Shown here: in pieces, positions 37,386 to 51,592 of the stretch
Numbering within the stretch: position 1 is the first letter of the stretch
Layout: each line of letters opens with the position of its first letter
NCBI GenBank assembly: GCA_951213105.1
Contig: OX578135.1
Location: 158,543,750-158,607,749 of the forward strand
Source of the DNA: Amaurobius ferox
Lineage: Eukaryota; Arthropoda; Arachnida; Araneae; Amaurobiidae
Direction of reading: 5' to 3'
DNA length: 64,000 nucleotides
Translations under genes and position numbers: made by a program
The notes under the pieces: model-generated
Database searches by the model: none
Told to the model about the DNA's origin: nothing
The model's input: only the letters and a program-made list of their open reading frames with translations

Positions 37386-39164
37386 CCGAATACCCGTTGA
37401 AAATCAACGGTCTCGCAATAAGCAATCCCTGAATAATGAAAATTTTTTAATAATTCGCCTTTCACATTTATTCGACAAATCGAATATTTTGGTGTGCAGG
37501 AGAAAATATTCGGAAACTAAATTCGAGCATTTCTTCCTTTCGAATTATCTACCCTTACACTACATTAAAGTCTATCTCATCCCGAGGCACTCCTATATTA
37601 TTATTTCTCCTTTGGAACTTTTTTCTGTGAAGCACATCCATAAATGAACATTTTTTATAAACTCTGTTTGTCTTGTGTTTTTTATCAGATGATTGGCCCA
37701 AATACCAAATATCAAGCCTCTATCACATTTAAAAGGAAGCGTGCCTCATTTAATAGGAAAATCGAACATATTAATGTGCGCAACCCTTAAAGTAGCAAAT
37801 ATTGGAAATCTAAAATTTCACACTCTCTTCCTTTCAAACTATCTACCCGTACATCAAATTTGAAGTCGCTATCCTATCGAGAAGCATGTTTTTCTATCAC
37901 TTCACCTTTCGAACGTTTTTCTGTGTAGCACCCGGTTAAAGAACATTTTTGTCAAACTGTATTCATCTTTGGTTTTTTTTGTCAAATGGTTAGCCCATAT
38001 ACTAAATTTCAAGTCTCTATCACATTGTAAAGGAGGCATTTTTCATTTGTTCGGTAAATCGAACATTTTAGTGAGCGGAATCCCCTACAATAACAAATGT
38101 TGGAAAACTGAAATTGCACACTTTCTTCCTTTCCAACTTTTTAGCCGTACACTAAATTTGAAGTCTCTATCTCATCGCGAAGCATACTTTTCTAGCATTT
38201 CATCTTTCGAATGCTTTTGTGTGGAGTACCCATCCCCTTAACTATACATTTTTGAAAAACTCTATTCTTTTTGTGACTTCTGTCAGATTATTTTCCCATA
38301 TATCAAATATTAAGCCTCTATCACGTTTTAAAAGAGGCGTTTCTCCTTTATTCCGATAATCGAACATTTTGGTGTGCGGCACCCCCTAAAGTAGAAAATA
38401 TTGGTAAACTGAAATTTTACAATTTCTTCCTTTCAAACTACCTACCCTTATACCAAATTTGATATCTCTATCTCAATCCGAAGCAGGGTTATTTATCAAT
38501 TCACTTTTCGACCGTTTTACTCTGGAGCACCCCCTTAAACGAAAATTTTTGAAAAACTATATTTGCCTTGGGTGTTTCCATCAAATGATTAGCCCATATA
38601 CCGAATTTCAAGCCTCTATCAAATTTTAAAGGAGCGTTTTATCATTTATTCTGCAAATCGAATATTTTGGTGTGCAGCACCCCCTTAAGTAGAAAATATT
38701 GGAAATCTGAAATTGCACGCTTTCTTCCTTTCGAACGGTTTACCAATACACCAAATTTGAAGTCTCTATATCATCGCAAAGCATTCTTTCCTATCATTTC
38801 ACTTTTCGAAAGTTTTGGTGTGCTGCACCCCCTTTAAGTAGAAAATATTGGAAATCTGAAATTGCGCACTTTCTTCCTTTCGAGTGATTTACCCATATAC
38901 CAAATTTGAAGTCTCTATCTCATCGCAAAGCATGCTTTCCCATCATTTCACTTTTCGAACGTTTTGGTGTGGGGCACCCCCTCTATAGAACGTTTTCGAA
39001 AATTTCGATTTTTCCAGGGGGGTTTTATCGAACCACCGAGCCGTGTACCAAATTGCAAGTCTCTATCTATTCGGGAAGTGCCTAAAAAAAGCGTGACAGA
39101 CAGACAGACGGACAGACAGACGGACAGACAGACAGACGGACATTTGGCAATTAGTATATACTAG
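37386..39164 (+). repeat. Unit 19 (1779 bp)
   Basis: 'tttttataaactc' (37651) is shared only with unit 20. 'tctatatcatcgc' (38766) is shared only with unit 18. The tail lacks the usual 'actgacag' interruption. Confidence 0.9.
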
Positions 39165-40942
39165 CCGAATACCCGTTGAAAATCAACGGTCTCGCAATAA
39201 GCAATCCCTGAATAATGAAAATTTTTTAATAATTCGCCTTTCACATTTATTCGACAAATCGAATATTTTGGTGTGCAGGAGAAAATATTCGGAAACTAAA
39301 TTCGAGCATTTCTTCCTTTCGAATTATCTACCCTTACACTACATTAAAGTCTATCTCATCCCGAGGCACTCCTATATTATTATTTCTCCTTTGGAACTTT
39401 TTTCTGTGAAGCACATCCATAAATGAACATTTTTTATAAACTCTGTTTGTCTTGTGTTTTTTATCAGATGATTGGCCCAAATACCAAATATCAAGCCTCT
39501 ATCACATTTAAAAGGAAGCGTGCCTCATTTAATAGGAAAATCGAACATATTAATGTGCGCAACCCTTAAAGTAGCAAATATTGGAAATCTAAAATTTCAC
39601 ACTCTCTTCCTTTCAAACTATCTACCCGTACATCAAATTTGAAGTCGCTATCCTATCGAGAAGCATGTTTTTCTATCACTTCACCTTTCGAACGTTTTTC
39701 TGTGTAGCACCCGGTTAAAGAACATTTTTGTCAAACTGTATTCATCTTTGGTTTTTTTTGTCAAATGGTTAGCCCATATACTAAATTTCAAGTCTCTATC
39801 ACATTGTAAAGGAGGCATTTTTCATTTGTTCGGTAAATCGAACATTTTAGTGAGCGGAATCCCCTACAATAACAAATGTTGGAAAACTGAAATTGCACAC
39901 TTTCTTCCTTTCCAACTTTTTAGCCGTACACTAAATTTGAAGTCTCTATCTCATCGCGAAGCATACTTTACTAGCATTTCATCTTTCGAATGCTTTTGTG
40001 TGGAGTACCCATCCCCTTAACTATACATTTTTGAAAAACTCTATTCTTTTTGTGACTTCTGTCAGATTATTTTCCCATATATCAAATATTAAGCCTCTAT
40101 CACGTTTTAAAAGAGGCGTTTCTCCTTTATTCCGATAATCGAACATTTTGGTGTGCGGCACCCCCTAAAGTAGAAAATATTGGTAAACTGAAATTTTACA
40201 ATTTCTTCCTTTCAAACTACCTACCCTTATACCAAATTTGATATCTCTATCTCAATCCGAAGCAGGGTTATTTATCAATTCACTTTTCGAACGTTTTACT
40301 CTGGAGCACCCCCTTAAACGAACATTTTTGAAAAACTATATTTGCCTTGGGTGTTTCCATCAAATGATTAGCCCATATACCGAATTTCAAGCATCTATCA
40401 ATTTTAAAGGAGCGTTTTATCATTTATTCTGCAAATCGAATATTTTGGTGTGCAGCACCCCTTTAAGTAGAAAATATTGGAAATCTGAAATTGCACGCTT
40501 TCTTCCTTTCGAACGGTTTACCAATACACCAAATTTGAAGTCTCTATCTCATCGCAAAGCATTCTTTCCTATCATTTCACTTTTCGAACGTTTTGGTGTG
40601 CTGCACCCCCTTTAAGTAGAAAATATTGGAAATCTGAAATTGCGCACTTTCTTCCTTTCGAGTGATTTACCCATATACCAAATTTGAAGTCTCTATCTCA
40701 TCGCAAAGCATGCTTTCCCATCATTTCACTTTTCGAACGTTTTGGTGTGGGGCACCCCCTCTATAGAACGTTTTCGAAAATTTCGATTTTTCCAGGGGGG
40801 TTTTATCGAACCACCGAGCCGTGTACCAAATTGCAAGTCTCTATCTATTCGGGAAGTGCCTAAAAAAAGCGTGACAGACTGACAGACGGACAGACAGACG
40901 GACAGACAGACAGACGGACACTTGGCAATTAGTATATACTAG
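39165..40942 (+). repeat. Unit 20 (1778 bp)
   Basis: Left part copies unit 19 ('tttttataaactc', 39430). The right part has the unit-7 haplotype 'gcatctatcaatttt' (40391) and 'cacccctttaag' (40456). Private 'actttactagc' (39966). Confidence 0.9.
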
Positions 40943-42721
40943 CCGAATACCCGTTGAAAATCAACGGTCTCGCAATAAGCAATCCCTGAATAATGAAAAT
41001 TTTTTAATAATTCGCCTTTCACATTTATTCGACAAATCGAATATTTTGGTGTGAAGGAGAAAATATTCGGAAACTAAATTCGAGCATTTCTTCCTTTCGA
41101 ATTATCTACCCTTACACTACATTAAAGTCTATCTCATCCCGAGGCACTCCTATATTATTATTTCTCCTTTGGAACTTTTTTCTGTGAAGCACATCCATAA
41201 ATGAACATTTTTTAAAAACTCTGTTTGTCTTGTGTTTTTTATCAGATGATTGGCCCAAATACCAAATATCAAGCCTCTATCACATTTAAAAGGAAGCGTG
41301 CCTCATTTAATAGGAAAATCGAACATATTAATGTGCGCAACCCTTAAAGTAGCAAATATTGGAAATCTAAAATTTCACACTCTCTTCCTTTCAAACTATC
41401 TACCCGTACATCAAATTTGAAGTCGCTATCCTATCGAGAAGCATGTTTTTCTATCACTTTACCTTTCGAACGTTTTTCTGTGTAGAACCCGGTTAAAGAA
41501 CATTTTTGTCAAACTGTATTCATCTTTGGTTTTTTTTGTCAAATGGTTAGCCCATATACTAAATTTCAAGTCTCTATCACATTGTAAAGGAGGCATTTTT
41601 CATTTGTTCGGTAAATCGAACATTTTAGTGAGCGGAATCCCCTACAATAACAAATGTTGGAAAACTGAAATTGCACACTTTCTTCCTTTCCAACTTTTTA
41701 GCCGTACACTAAATTTGAAGTCTCTATCACATCGCGAAGCATACTTTTCTAGCATTTCATCTTTCGAATGCTTTTGTGTGGAGTACCCATCCCCTTAACT
41801 ATACATTTTTGAAAAACTCTATTCTTTTTGTGACTTCTGTCAGATTATTTTCCCATATATCAAATATTAAGCCTCTATCACGTTTTAAAAGAGGCGTTTC
41901 TCCTTTATTCCGATAATCGAACATTTTGGTGTGCGGCACCCCCTAAAGTAGAAAATATTGGTAAACTGAAATTTTACAATTTCTTCCTTTCAAACTACCT
42001 ACCCTTATACCAAATTTGATATCTCTATCTCAATCCGAAGCATGGTTATTTATCAATTCACTTTTCGAACGTTTTACTCTGGAGCACCCCCTTAAACGAA
42101 CATTTTTGAAAAACTATATTTGCCTTGGGTGTTTCCATCAAATGATTAGCCCATATACCGAATTTCAAGCCTCTATCAAATTTTAAAGGATCGTTTTATC
42201 ATTTATTCTGCAAATCGAATATTTCGGTGTGCAGCACCCCCTTAAGTAGAAAATATTGGAAATCTGAAATTGCACGCTTTCTTCCTTTCGAACGGTTTAC
42301 CAATACACCAAATTTGAAGTCTCTATCTCATCGCAAAGCATTCTTTCCTATCATTTCACTTTTCGAACGTTTTGGTGTGCTGCACCCCCTTTAAGTAGAA
42401 AATATTGGAAATCTGAAATTGCGCACTTTCTTCCTTTCGAGTGATTTACCCATATACCAAATTTGAAGTCTCTATCTCATCGCAAAGCATGCTTTCCCAT
42501 CATTTCACTTTTCGAACGTTTTGGTGTGGGGCACCCCCTCTATAGAACGTTTTCGAAAATTTCGATTTTTCCAGGGGGGTTTTATCGAACCACCGAGCCG
42601 TGTACCAAATTGCAAGTCTCTATCTATTCGGGAAGTGCCTAAAAAAAGCGTGACAGACTGACAGACGGACAGACAGACGGACAGACAGACAGACGGACAC
42701 TTGGCAATTAGTATATACTAG
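40943..42721 (+). repeat. Unit 21 (1779 bp)
   Basis: First of three sister units marked by 'gtgtgaaggag' (41051), 'tcactttacc' (41454), 'tgtagaacccgg' (41481) and 'atttcggtgtg' (42221). It also carries 'aaaggatcgtttt' (42186), shared with unit 22. Confidence 0.9.
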
Positions 42722-44500
42722 CCGAATACCCGTTGAAAATCAACGGTCTCGCAATAAGCAATCCCTGAATAATGAAAATTTTTTAATAATTCGCCTTTCA
42801 CATTTATTCGACAAATCGAATATTTTGGTGTGAAGGAGAAAATATTCGGAAACTAAATTCGAGCATTTCTTCCTTTCGAATTATCTACCCTTACACTACA
42901 TTAAAGTCTATCTCATCCCGAGGCACTCCTATATTATTATTTCTCCTTTGGAACTTTTTTCTGTGAAGCACATCCATAAATGAACATTTTTTAAAAACTC
43001 TGTTTGTCTTGTGTTTTTTATCAGATGATTGGCCCAAATACCAAATATCAAGCCTCTATCACATTTAAAAGGAAGCGTGCCTCATTTAATAGGAAAATCG
43101 AACATATTAATGTGCGCAACCCTTAAAGTAGCAAATATTGGAAATCTAAAATTTCACACTCTCTTCCTTTCAAACTATCTACCCGTACATCAAATTTGAA
43201 GTCGCTATCCTATCGAGAAGCATGTTTTTCTATCACTTTACCTTTCGAACGTTTTTCTGTGTAGAACCCGGTTAAAGAACATTTTTGTCAAACTGTATTC
43301 ATCTTTGGTTTTTTTTGTCAAATGGTTAGCCCATATACTAAATTTCAAGTCTCTATCACATTGTAAAGGAGGCATTTTTCATTTGTTCGGTAAATCGAAC
43401 ATTTTAGTGAGCGGAATCCCCTACAATAACAAATGTTGGAAAACTGAAATTGCACACTTTCTTCCTTTCCAACTTTTTAGCCGTACACTAAATTTGAAGT
43501 CTCTATCACATCGCGAAGCATACTTTTCTAGCATTTCATCTTTCGAATGCTTTTGTGTGGAGTACCCATCCCCTTAACTATACATTTTTGAAAAACTCTA
43601 TTCTTTTTGTGACTTCTGTCAGATTATTTTCCCATATATCAAATATTAAGCCTCTATCACGTTTTAAAAGAGGCGTTTCTCCTTTATTCCGATAATCGAA
43701 CATTTTGGTGTGCGGCACCCCCTAAAGTAGAAAATATTGGTAAACTGAAATTTTACAATTTCTTCCTTTCAAACTACCTACCCTTATACCAAATTTGATA
43801 TCTCTATCTCAATCCGAAGCATGGTTATTTATCAATTCACTTTTCGAACGTTTTACTCTGGAGCACCCCCTTAAACGAACATTTTTGAAAAACTATATTT
43901 GCCTTGGGTGTTTCCATCAAATGATTAGCCCATATACCGAATTTCAAGCCTCTATCAAATTTTAAAGGATCGTTTTATCATTTATTCTGCAAATCGAATA
44001 TTTCGGTGTGCAGCACCCCCTTAAGTAGAAAATATTGGAAATCTGAAATTGCACGCTTTCTTCCTTTCGAACGGTTTACCAATACACCAAATTTGAAGTC
44101 TCTATCTCATCGCAAAGCATTCTTTCCTATCATTTCACTTTTCGAACGTTTTGGTGTGCTGCACCCCCTTTAAGTAGAAAATATTGGAAATCTGAAATTG
44201 CGCACTTTTTTCCTTTCGAGTGATTTACCCATATACCAAATTTGAAGTCTCTATCTCATCGCAAAGCATGCTTTCCCATCATTTCACTTTTCGAACGTTT
44301 TGGTGTGGGGCACCCCCTCTATAGAACGTTTTCGAAAATTTCGATTTTTCCAGGGGGGTTTTATTGAACCACCGAGCCGTGTACCAAATTGCAAGTCTCT
44401 ATCTATTCGGGAAGTGCCTAAAAAAAGCGTGACAGACTGACAGACGGACAGACAGACGGACAGACAGACAGACGGACACTTGGCAATTAGTATATACTAG
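42722..44500 (+). repeat. Unit 22 (1779 bp)
   Basis: Sister of unit 21 with all its markers. Private 'gcacttttttcc' (44203). Acquires 'tattgaaccacc' (44363). Confidence 0.9.
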
Positions 44501-46279
44501 CCGAATACCCGTTGAAAATCAACGGTCTCGCAATAAGCAATCCCTGAATAATGAAAATTTTTTAATAATTCGCCTTTCACATTTATTCGACAAATCGATT
44601 ATTTTGGTGTGAAGGAGAAAATATTCGGAAACTAAATTCGAGCATTTCTTCCTTTCGAATTATCTACCCTTACACTACATTAAAGTCTATCTCATCCCGA
44701 GGCACTCCTATATTATTATTTCTCCTTTGGAACTTTTTTCTGTGAAGCACATCCATAAATGAACATTTTTTAAAAACTCTGTTTGTCTTGTGTTTTTTAT
44801 CAGATGATTGGCCCAAATACCAAATATCAAGCCTCTATCACATTTAAAAGGAAGCGTGCCTCATTTAATAGGAAAATCGAACATATTAATGTGCGCAACC
44901 CTTAAAGTAGCAAATATTGGAAATCTAAAATTTCACACTCTCTTCCTTTCAAACTATCTACCCGTACATCAAATTTGAAGTCGCTATCCTATCGAGAAGC
45001 ATGTTTTTCTATCACTTTACCTTTCGAACGTTTTTCTGTGTAGAACCCGGTTAAAGAACATTTTTGTCAAACTGTATTCATCTTTGGTTTTTTTTGTCAA
45101 ATGGTTAGCCCATATACTAAATTTCAAGTCTCTATCACATTGTAAAGGAGGCATTTTTCATTTGTTCGGTAAATCGAACATTTTAGTGAGCGGAATCCCC
45201 TACAATAACAAATGTTGGAAAACTGAAATTGCACACTTTCTTCCTTTCCAACTTTTTAGCCGTACACTAAATTTGAAGTCTCTATCACATCGCGAAGCAT
45301 ACTTTTCTAGCATTTCATCTTTCGAATGCTTTTGTGTGGAGTCCCCATCCCCTTAACTATACATTTTTGAAAAACTCTATTCTTTTTGTGACTTCTGTCA
45401 GATTATTTTCCCATATATCAAATGTTAAGCCTCTATCACGTTTTAAAAGAGGCGTTTCTCCTTTATTCCGATAATCGAACATTTTGGTGTGCGGCACCCC
45501 CTAAAGTAGAAAATATTGGTAAACTGAAATTTTACAATTTCTTCCTTTCAAACTACCTACCCTTATACCAAATTTGATATCTCTATCTCAATCCGAAGCA
45601 TGGTTATTTAACAATTCACTTTTCGAACGTTTTACTCTGGAGCACCCCCTTAAACGAACATTTTTGAAAAACTATATTTGCCTTGGGTGTTTCCATCAAA
45701 TGATTAGCCCATATACCGAATTTCAAGCCTCTATCAAATTTTAAAGGAGCGTTTTATCATTTATTCTGCAAATCGAATATTTCGGTGTGCAGCACCCCCT
45801 TAAGTAGAAAATATTGGAAATCTGAAATTGCACGCTTTCTTCCTTTCGAACGGTTTACCAATACACCAAATTTGAAGTCTCTATCTCATCGCAAAGCATT
45901 CTTTCCTATCATTTCACTTTTCGAACGTTTTGGTGTGCTGCACCCCCTTTAAGTAGAAAATATTGGAAATCTGAAATTGCGCACTTTCTTCCTTTCGAGT
46001 GATTTACCCATATACCAAATTTGAAGTCTCTATCTCATCGCAAAGCATGCTTTCCCATCATTTCACTTTTCGAACGTTTTGGTGTGGGGCACCCCCTCTA
46101 TAGAACGTTTTCGAAAATTTCGATTTTTCCAGGGGGGTTTTATTGAACCACCGAGCCGTGTACCAAATTGCAAGTCTCTATCTATTCGGGAAGTGCCTAA
46201 AAAAAGCGTGACAGACTGACAGACGGACAGACAGACGGACAGACAGACAGACGGACACTTGGCAATTAGTATATACTAG
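44501..46279 (+). repeat. Unit 23 (1779 bp)
   Basis: Third sister of the group. It keeps 'atttcggtgtg' but has 'aaaggagcgtttt'. Private 'aatcgattatttt' (44594), 'gagtccccatcc' (45340), 'caaatgttaagcc' (45420) and 'tttaacaattcac' (45607). Confidence 0.9.
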
Positions 46280-48046
46280 CCGAATACCCGTTGAAAATCA
46301 ACGGTCTCGCAATAAGCAATCCCTGAATAATGAAAATTTTTTAATAATTCGCCTGTCACATTTATTCGACAAATCGGATATTTTGGTGTGCAGGAGAAAA
46401 TATTCGGAAACTAAATTCGAGCATTTCTTCCTTTCGAATTATCTACCCTTACACTACATTAAAGTCTATCTCATCCCGAGACACTCCTATATTATTATTT
46501 CTCCTTTGGAACTTTTTTCTGTGAAGAACATCCATAAATGAACATTTTTTAAAAACTCTGTTTGTCTTGTGTTTTTTATCAGATGATTGGCCCAAATACC
46601 AAATATCAAGCCTCTATCACATTTAAAAGGAAGCGTGCCTCATTTAATAGGAAAATCGAACATATTAATGTGCGCAACCCTTAAAGTAGCAAATATTGGA
46701 AATCTAAAATTTCACACTCTCTTCCTTTCAAACTATCTACCCGTACATCAAATTTGAAGTCGCTATCCTATCGAGAAGCATGTTTTTCTATCACTTCACC
46801 TTTCGAACGTTTTTCTGTGTAGCACCCGGTTAAAGAACATTTTTGTCAAACTGTATTCATCTTTGGTTTTTTTTGTCAAATGGTTAGCCCATATACTAAA
46901 TTTCAAGTCTCTATCACATTGTAAAGGAGGCATTTTTCATTTGTTCGGTAAATCGAAAATTTTAGTGAGCGGAATCCCCTACAATAACAAATGTTGGAAA
47001 ACTGAAATTGCACACTTTCTTCCTTTCCAACTTTTTAGCCGTACACTAAATTTGAAGTCTCTATCACATCGCGAAGCATACTTTTCTAGCATTTCATCTT
47101 TCGAATGCTTTTGTGTGGAGTACCCATCCCCTTAACTATACATTTTTGAAAAACTCTATTCTTTTTGTGACTTCTGTCAGATTATTTTCCCATATATCAA
47201 ATATTAAGCCTCTATCACGTTTTAAAAGAGGCGTTTCTCCTTTATTCCGATAATCGAACATTTTGGTGTGCGGCACCCCCTAAAGTAGAAAATATTGGTA
47301 AACTGAAATTTTACAATTTCTTCCTTTCAAACTACCTACCCTTATACCAAATTTGATATCTCTATCTCAATCCGAAGCATGGTTATTTATCAATTCACTT
47401 TTCGAACGTTTTACTCTGGAGCACCCCCTTAAACGAACATTTTTGAAAAACTATATTTGCCTTGGGTGTTTCCATCAAATGATTAGCCCATATACCGAAT
47501 TTCAAGCCTCTATCAAATTTTAAAGGAGCGTTTTATCATTTATTCTGCAAATCGAATATTTTGGTGTGCAGCACCCCCTTAAGTAGAAAATATTGGAAAT
47601 CTGAAATTGCACGCTTTCTTCCTTTCGAACGGTTTACCAATACACCAAATTTGAAGTCTCTATCTCATCGCAAAGCATTCTTTCCTATCATTTCACTTTT
47701 CGATCGTTTTGGTGTGCTGCACCCCCTTTAAGTAGAAAATATTGGAAATCTGAAATTGCGCACTTTCTTCCTTTCGAGTGATTTACCCATATACCAAATT
47801 TGAAGTCTCTATCTCATCGCAAAGCATGCTTTCCCATCATTTCACTTTTCGAACGTTTTGGTGTGGGGCACCCCCTCTATAGAACGTTTTCGAAAAATTC
47901 GATTTTTCCAGGGGGGTTTTATTGAACCACCGAGCCGTGTACCAAATTGCAAGTCTCTATCTATTCGGGAAGTGCCTAAAAAAAGCGTGACAGACTGACA
48001 GACGGACAGACAGACAGACGGACACTTGGCAATTAGTATATACTAG
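46280..48046 (+). repeat. Unit 24 (1767 bp)
   Basis: Private 'cgcctgtcacat' (46350), 'aaatcggatatt' (46372), 'cccgagacactcc' (46475) and 'gaagaacatcc' (46523). 12-bp shorter GACA tail. 'cgatcgttttgg' (47701) begins a run seen in units 24, 25 and 29-31. Confidence 0.9.
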
Positions 48047-49813
48047 CCGAATACCCGTTGAAAATCAACGGTCTCGCAATAAGCAATCCCTGAATAATGA
48101 AAATTTTTTAATAATTCGCCTTTCACATTTATTCGACAAATCGAATATTTTGGTGTGAAGGAGAAAATATTCGGAAACTAAATTCGAGCATTTCTTCCTT
48201 TCGAATTATCTACCCTTACACTACATTAAAGTCTATCTCATCCCGAGGCACTCCTATATTATTATTTCTCCTTTGGAACTTTTTTCTGTGAAGCACATCC
48301 ATAAATGAACATTTTTTAAAAACTCTGTTTGTCTTGTGTTTTTTATCAGATGATTGGCCCAAATACCAAATATCAAGCCTCTATCACATTTAAAAGGAAG
48401 CGTGCCTCATTTAATAGGAAAATCGAACATATTAATGTGCGCAACCCTTAAAGTAGCAAATATTGGAAATCTAAAATTTCACACTCTCTTCCTTTCAAAC
48501 TATCTACCCGTACATCAAATTTGAAGTCGCTATCCTATCGAGAAGCATGTTTTTCTATCACTTCACCTTTCGAACGTTTTTCTGTGTAGCACCCGGTTAA
48601 AGAACATTTTTGTCAAACTGTATTCATCTTTGGTTTTTTTTGTCAAATGGTTAGCCCATATACTAAATTTCAAGTCTCTATCACATTGTAAAGGAGGCAT
48701 TTTTCATTTGTTCGGTAAATCGAACATTTTAGTGAGCGGAATCCCCTACAATAACAAATGTTGGAAAACTGAAATTGCACACTTTCTTCCTTTCCAACTT
48801 TTTAGCCGTACACTAAATTTGAAGTCTCTACCACATCGCGAAGCATACTTTTCTAGCATTTCATCTTTCGAATGCTTTTGTGTGGAGTACCCATCCCCTT
48901 AACTATACATTTTTGAAAAACTCTATTCTTTTTGTGACTTCTGTCAGATTATTTTCCCATATATCAAATATTAAGCCTCTATCACGTTTTAAAAGAGGCG
49001 TTTCTCCTTTATTCCGATAATCGAACATTTTGGTGTGCGGCACCCCCTAAAGTAGAAAATATTGGTAAACTGAAATTTTACAATTTCTTCCTTTCAAACT
49101 ACCTACCCTTATACCAAATTTGATATCTCTATCTCAATCCGAAGCATGGTTATTTATCAATTCACTTTTCGAACGTTTTACTCTGGAGCACCCCCTTAAA
49201 CGAACATTTTTGAAAAACTATATTTGCCTTGGGTGTTTCCATCAAATGATTAGCCCATATACCGAATTTCAAGCCTCTATCAAATTTTAAAGGAGCGTTT
49301 TATCATTTATTCTGCAAATCGAATATTTTGGTGTGCAGCACCCCCTTAAGTAGAAAATATTGGAAATCTGAAATTGCACGCTTTCTTCCTTTCGAACGGT
49401 TTACCAATACACCAAATTTGAAGTCTCTATCTCATCGCAAAGCATTCTTTCCTATCATTTCACTTTTCGATCGTTTTGGTGTGCTGCACCCCCTTTAAGT
49501 AGAAAATATTGGAAATCTGAAATTGCGCACTTTCTTCCTTTCGAGTGATTTACCCATATACCAAATTTGAAGTCTCTATCTCATCGCAAAGCATGCTTTC
49601 CCATCATTTCACTTTTCGAACGTTTTGGTGTGGGGCACCCCCTCTATAGAACGTTTTCGAAAATTTCGATTTTTCCAGGGGGGTTTTATTGAACCACCGA
49701 GCCGTGTACCAAATTGCAAGTCTCTATCTATTCGGGAAGTGCCTAAAAAAAGCGTGACAGACTGACAGACGGACAGACAGACAGACGGACACTTGGCAAT
49801 TAGTATATACTAG
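48047..49813 (+). repeat. Unit 25 (1767 bp)
   Basis: Keeps 'gtgtgaaggag' of the unit 21-23 group on the left and 'cgatcgttttgg' with the short tail on the right. Private 'tctaccacatcg' (48827). Confidence 0.9.
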
Positions 49814-51592
49814 CCGAATACCCGTCGAAAATCAACGGTCTCGCAATAAGCAATCCCTGAATAATGAAAATTTTTTAATAATTCGCCTTTCACATTTATT
49901 CGACAAATCGAATATTTTGGTGTGCAGGAGAAAATATTCGGAAACTAAATTCGAGCATTTCTTCCTTTCGAATTATCTACCCTTACACTACATTAAAGTC
50001 TATCTCATCCCGAGGCACTCCTATATTATTATTTCTCCTTTGGAACTTTTTTCTGTGAAGCACATCCATAAATGAACATTTTTTTAAAAACTCTGTTTGT
50101 CTTGTGTTTTTTATCAGATGATTGGCCCAAATACCAAATATCAAGCCTCTATCACATTTAAAAGGAAGCGTGCCTCATTTAATAGGAAAATCGAACATAT
50201 TAATGTGCGCAACCCTTAAAGTAGCAAATATTGGAAATCTAAAATTTCACACTCTCTTCCTTTCAAACTATCTACCCGTACATCAAATTTGAAGTCGCTA
50301 TCCTATCGAGAAGCATGTTTTTCTATCACTTCACCTTTCGAACGTTTTTCTGTGTAGCACCCGGTTAAAGAACATTTTTGTCAAACTGTATTCATCTTTG
50401 GTTTTTTTTGTCAAATGGTTAGCCCATATACTAAATTTCAAGTCTCTATCACATTGTAAAGGAGGCATTTTTCATTTGTTCGGTAAATCGAACATTTTAG
50501 TGAGCGGAATCCCCTACAATAACAAATGTTGGAAAACTGAAATTGCACACTTTCTTCCTTTCCAACTTTTTAGCCGTACACTAAATTTGAAGTCTCTATC
50601 TCATCGCGAAGCATACTTTTCTAGCATTTCATCTTTCGAATGCTTTTGTGTGGAGTACCCATCCCTTAACTATACATTTTTGAAAAACTCTATTCTTTTT
50701 GTGACTTCTGTCAGATTATTTTCCCATATATCAAATATTAAGCCTCTATCACGTTTTAAAAGAGGCGTTTCTCCTTTATTCCGATAATCGAACATTTTGG
50801 TGTGCGGCACCCCCTAAAGTAGAAAATATTGGTAAACTGAAATTTTACAATTTCTTCCTTTCAAACTACCTACCCTTATACCAAATTTGATATCTCTATC
50901 TCAATCCGAAGCATGGTTATTTATCAATTCACTTTTCGAACGTTTTACTCTGGAGCACCCCCTTAAACGAACATTTTTGAAAAACTATATTTGCCTTGGG
51001 TGTTTCCATCAAATGATTAGCCCATATACCGAATTTCAAGCCTCTATCAAATTTTAAAGGAGCGTTTTATCATTTATTCTGCAAATCGAATATTTTGGTG
51101 TGCAGCACCCCCTTAAGTAGAAAATACTGGAAATCTGAAATTGCACGCTTTCTTCCTTTCGAACGGTTTACCAATACACCAAATTTGAAGTCTCTATCTC
51201 ATCGCAAAGCATTCTTTCCTATCATTTCACTTTTCGAACGTTTTGGTGTGCTGCACCCCCTTTAAGTAGAAAATATTGGAAATCTGAAATTGCGCACTTT
51301 CTTCCTTTCGAGTGATTTACCCATATACCAAATTTGAAGTCTCTATCTCATCGCAAAGCATGCTTTCCCATCATTTCACTTTTCGAACGTTTTGGTGTGG
51401 GGCACCCCCTCTATAGAACGTTTTCGAAAATTTCGATTTTTCCAGGGGGGTTTTATCGAACCACCGAGCCGTGTACCAAATTGCAAGTCTCTATCTATTC
51501 GGGAAGTGCCTAAAAAAAGCGTGACAGACTGACAGACGGACAGACAGACGGACAGACAGACAGACGGACACTTGGCAATTAGTATATACTAG
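49814..51592 (+). repeat. Unit 26 (1779 bp)
   Basis: CGTCG head preceded by 'gacacttggc', an uncommon pairing. It has one extra T in 'acatttttttaaaaac' and one lost C in 'acccatcccttaac' (50658), a combination shared with units 27 and 28. Confidence 0.9.

Noticed and set aside
37185..39164. 66-codon frames at 37185 and 38964 ending in a Asp-Arg-Gln-Thr run
   Set aside because: The DRQT run is just translated (GACAGACAGACG)n. The frames open only because units 18 and 19 lack the usual tail interruption.
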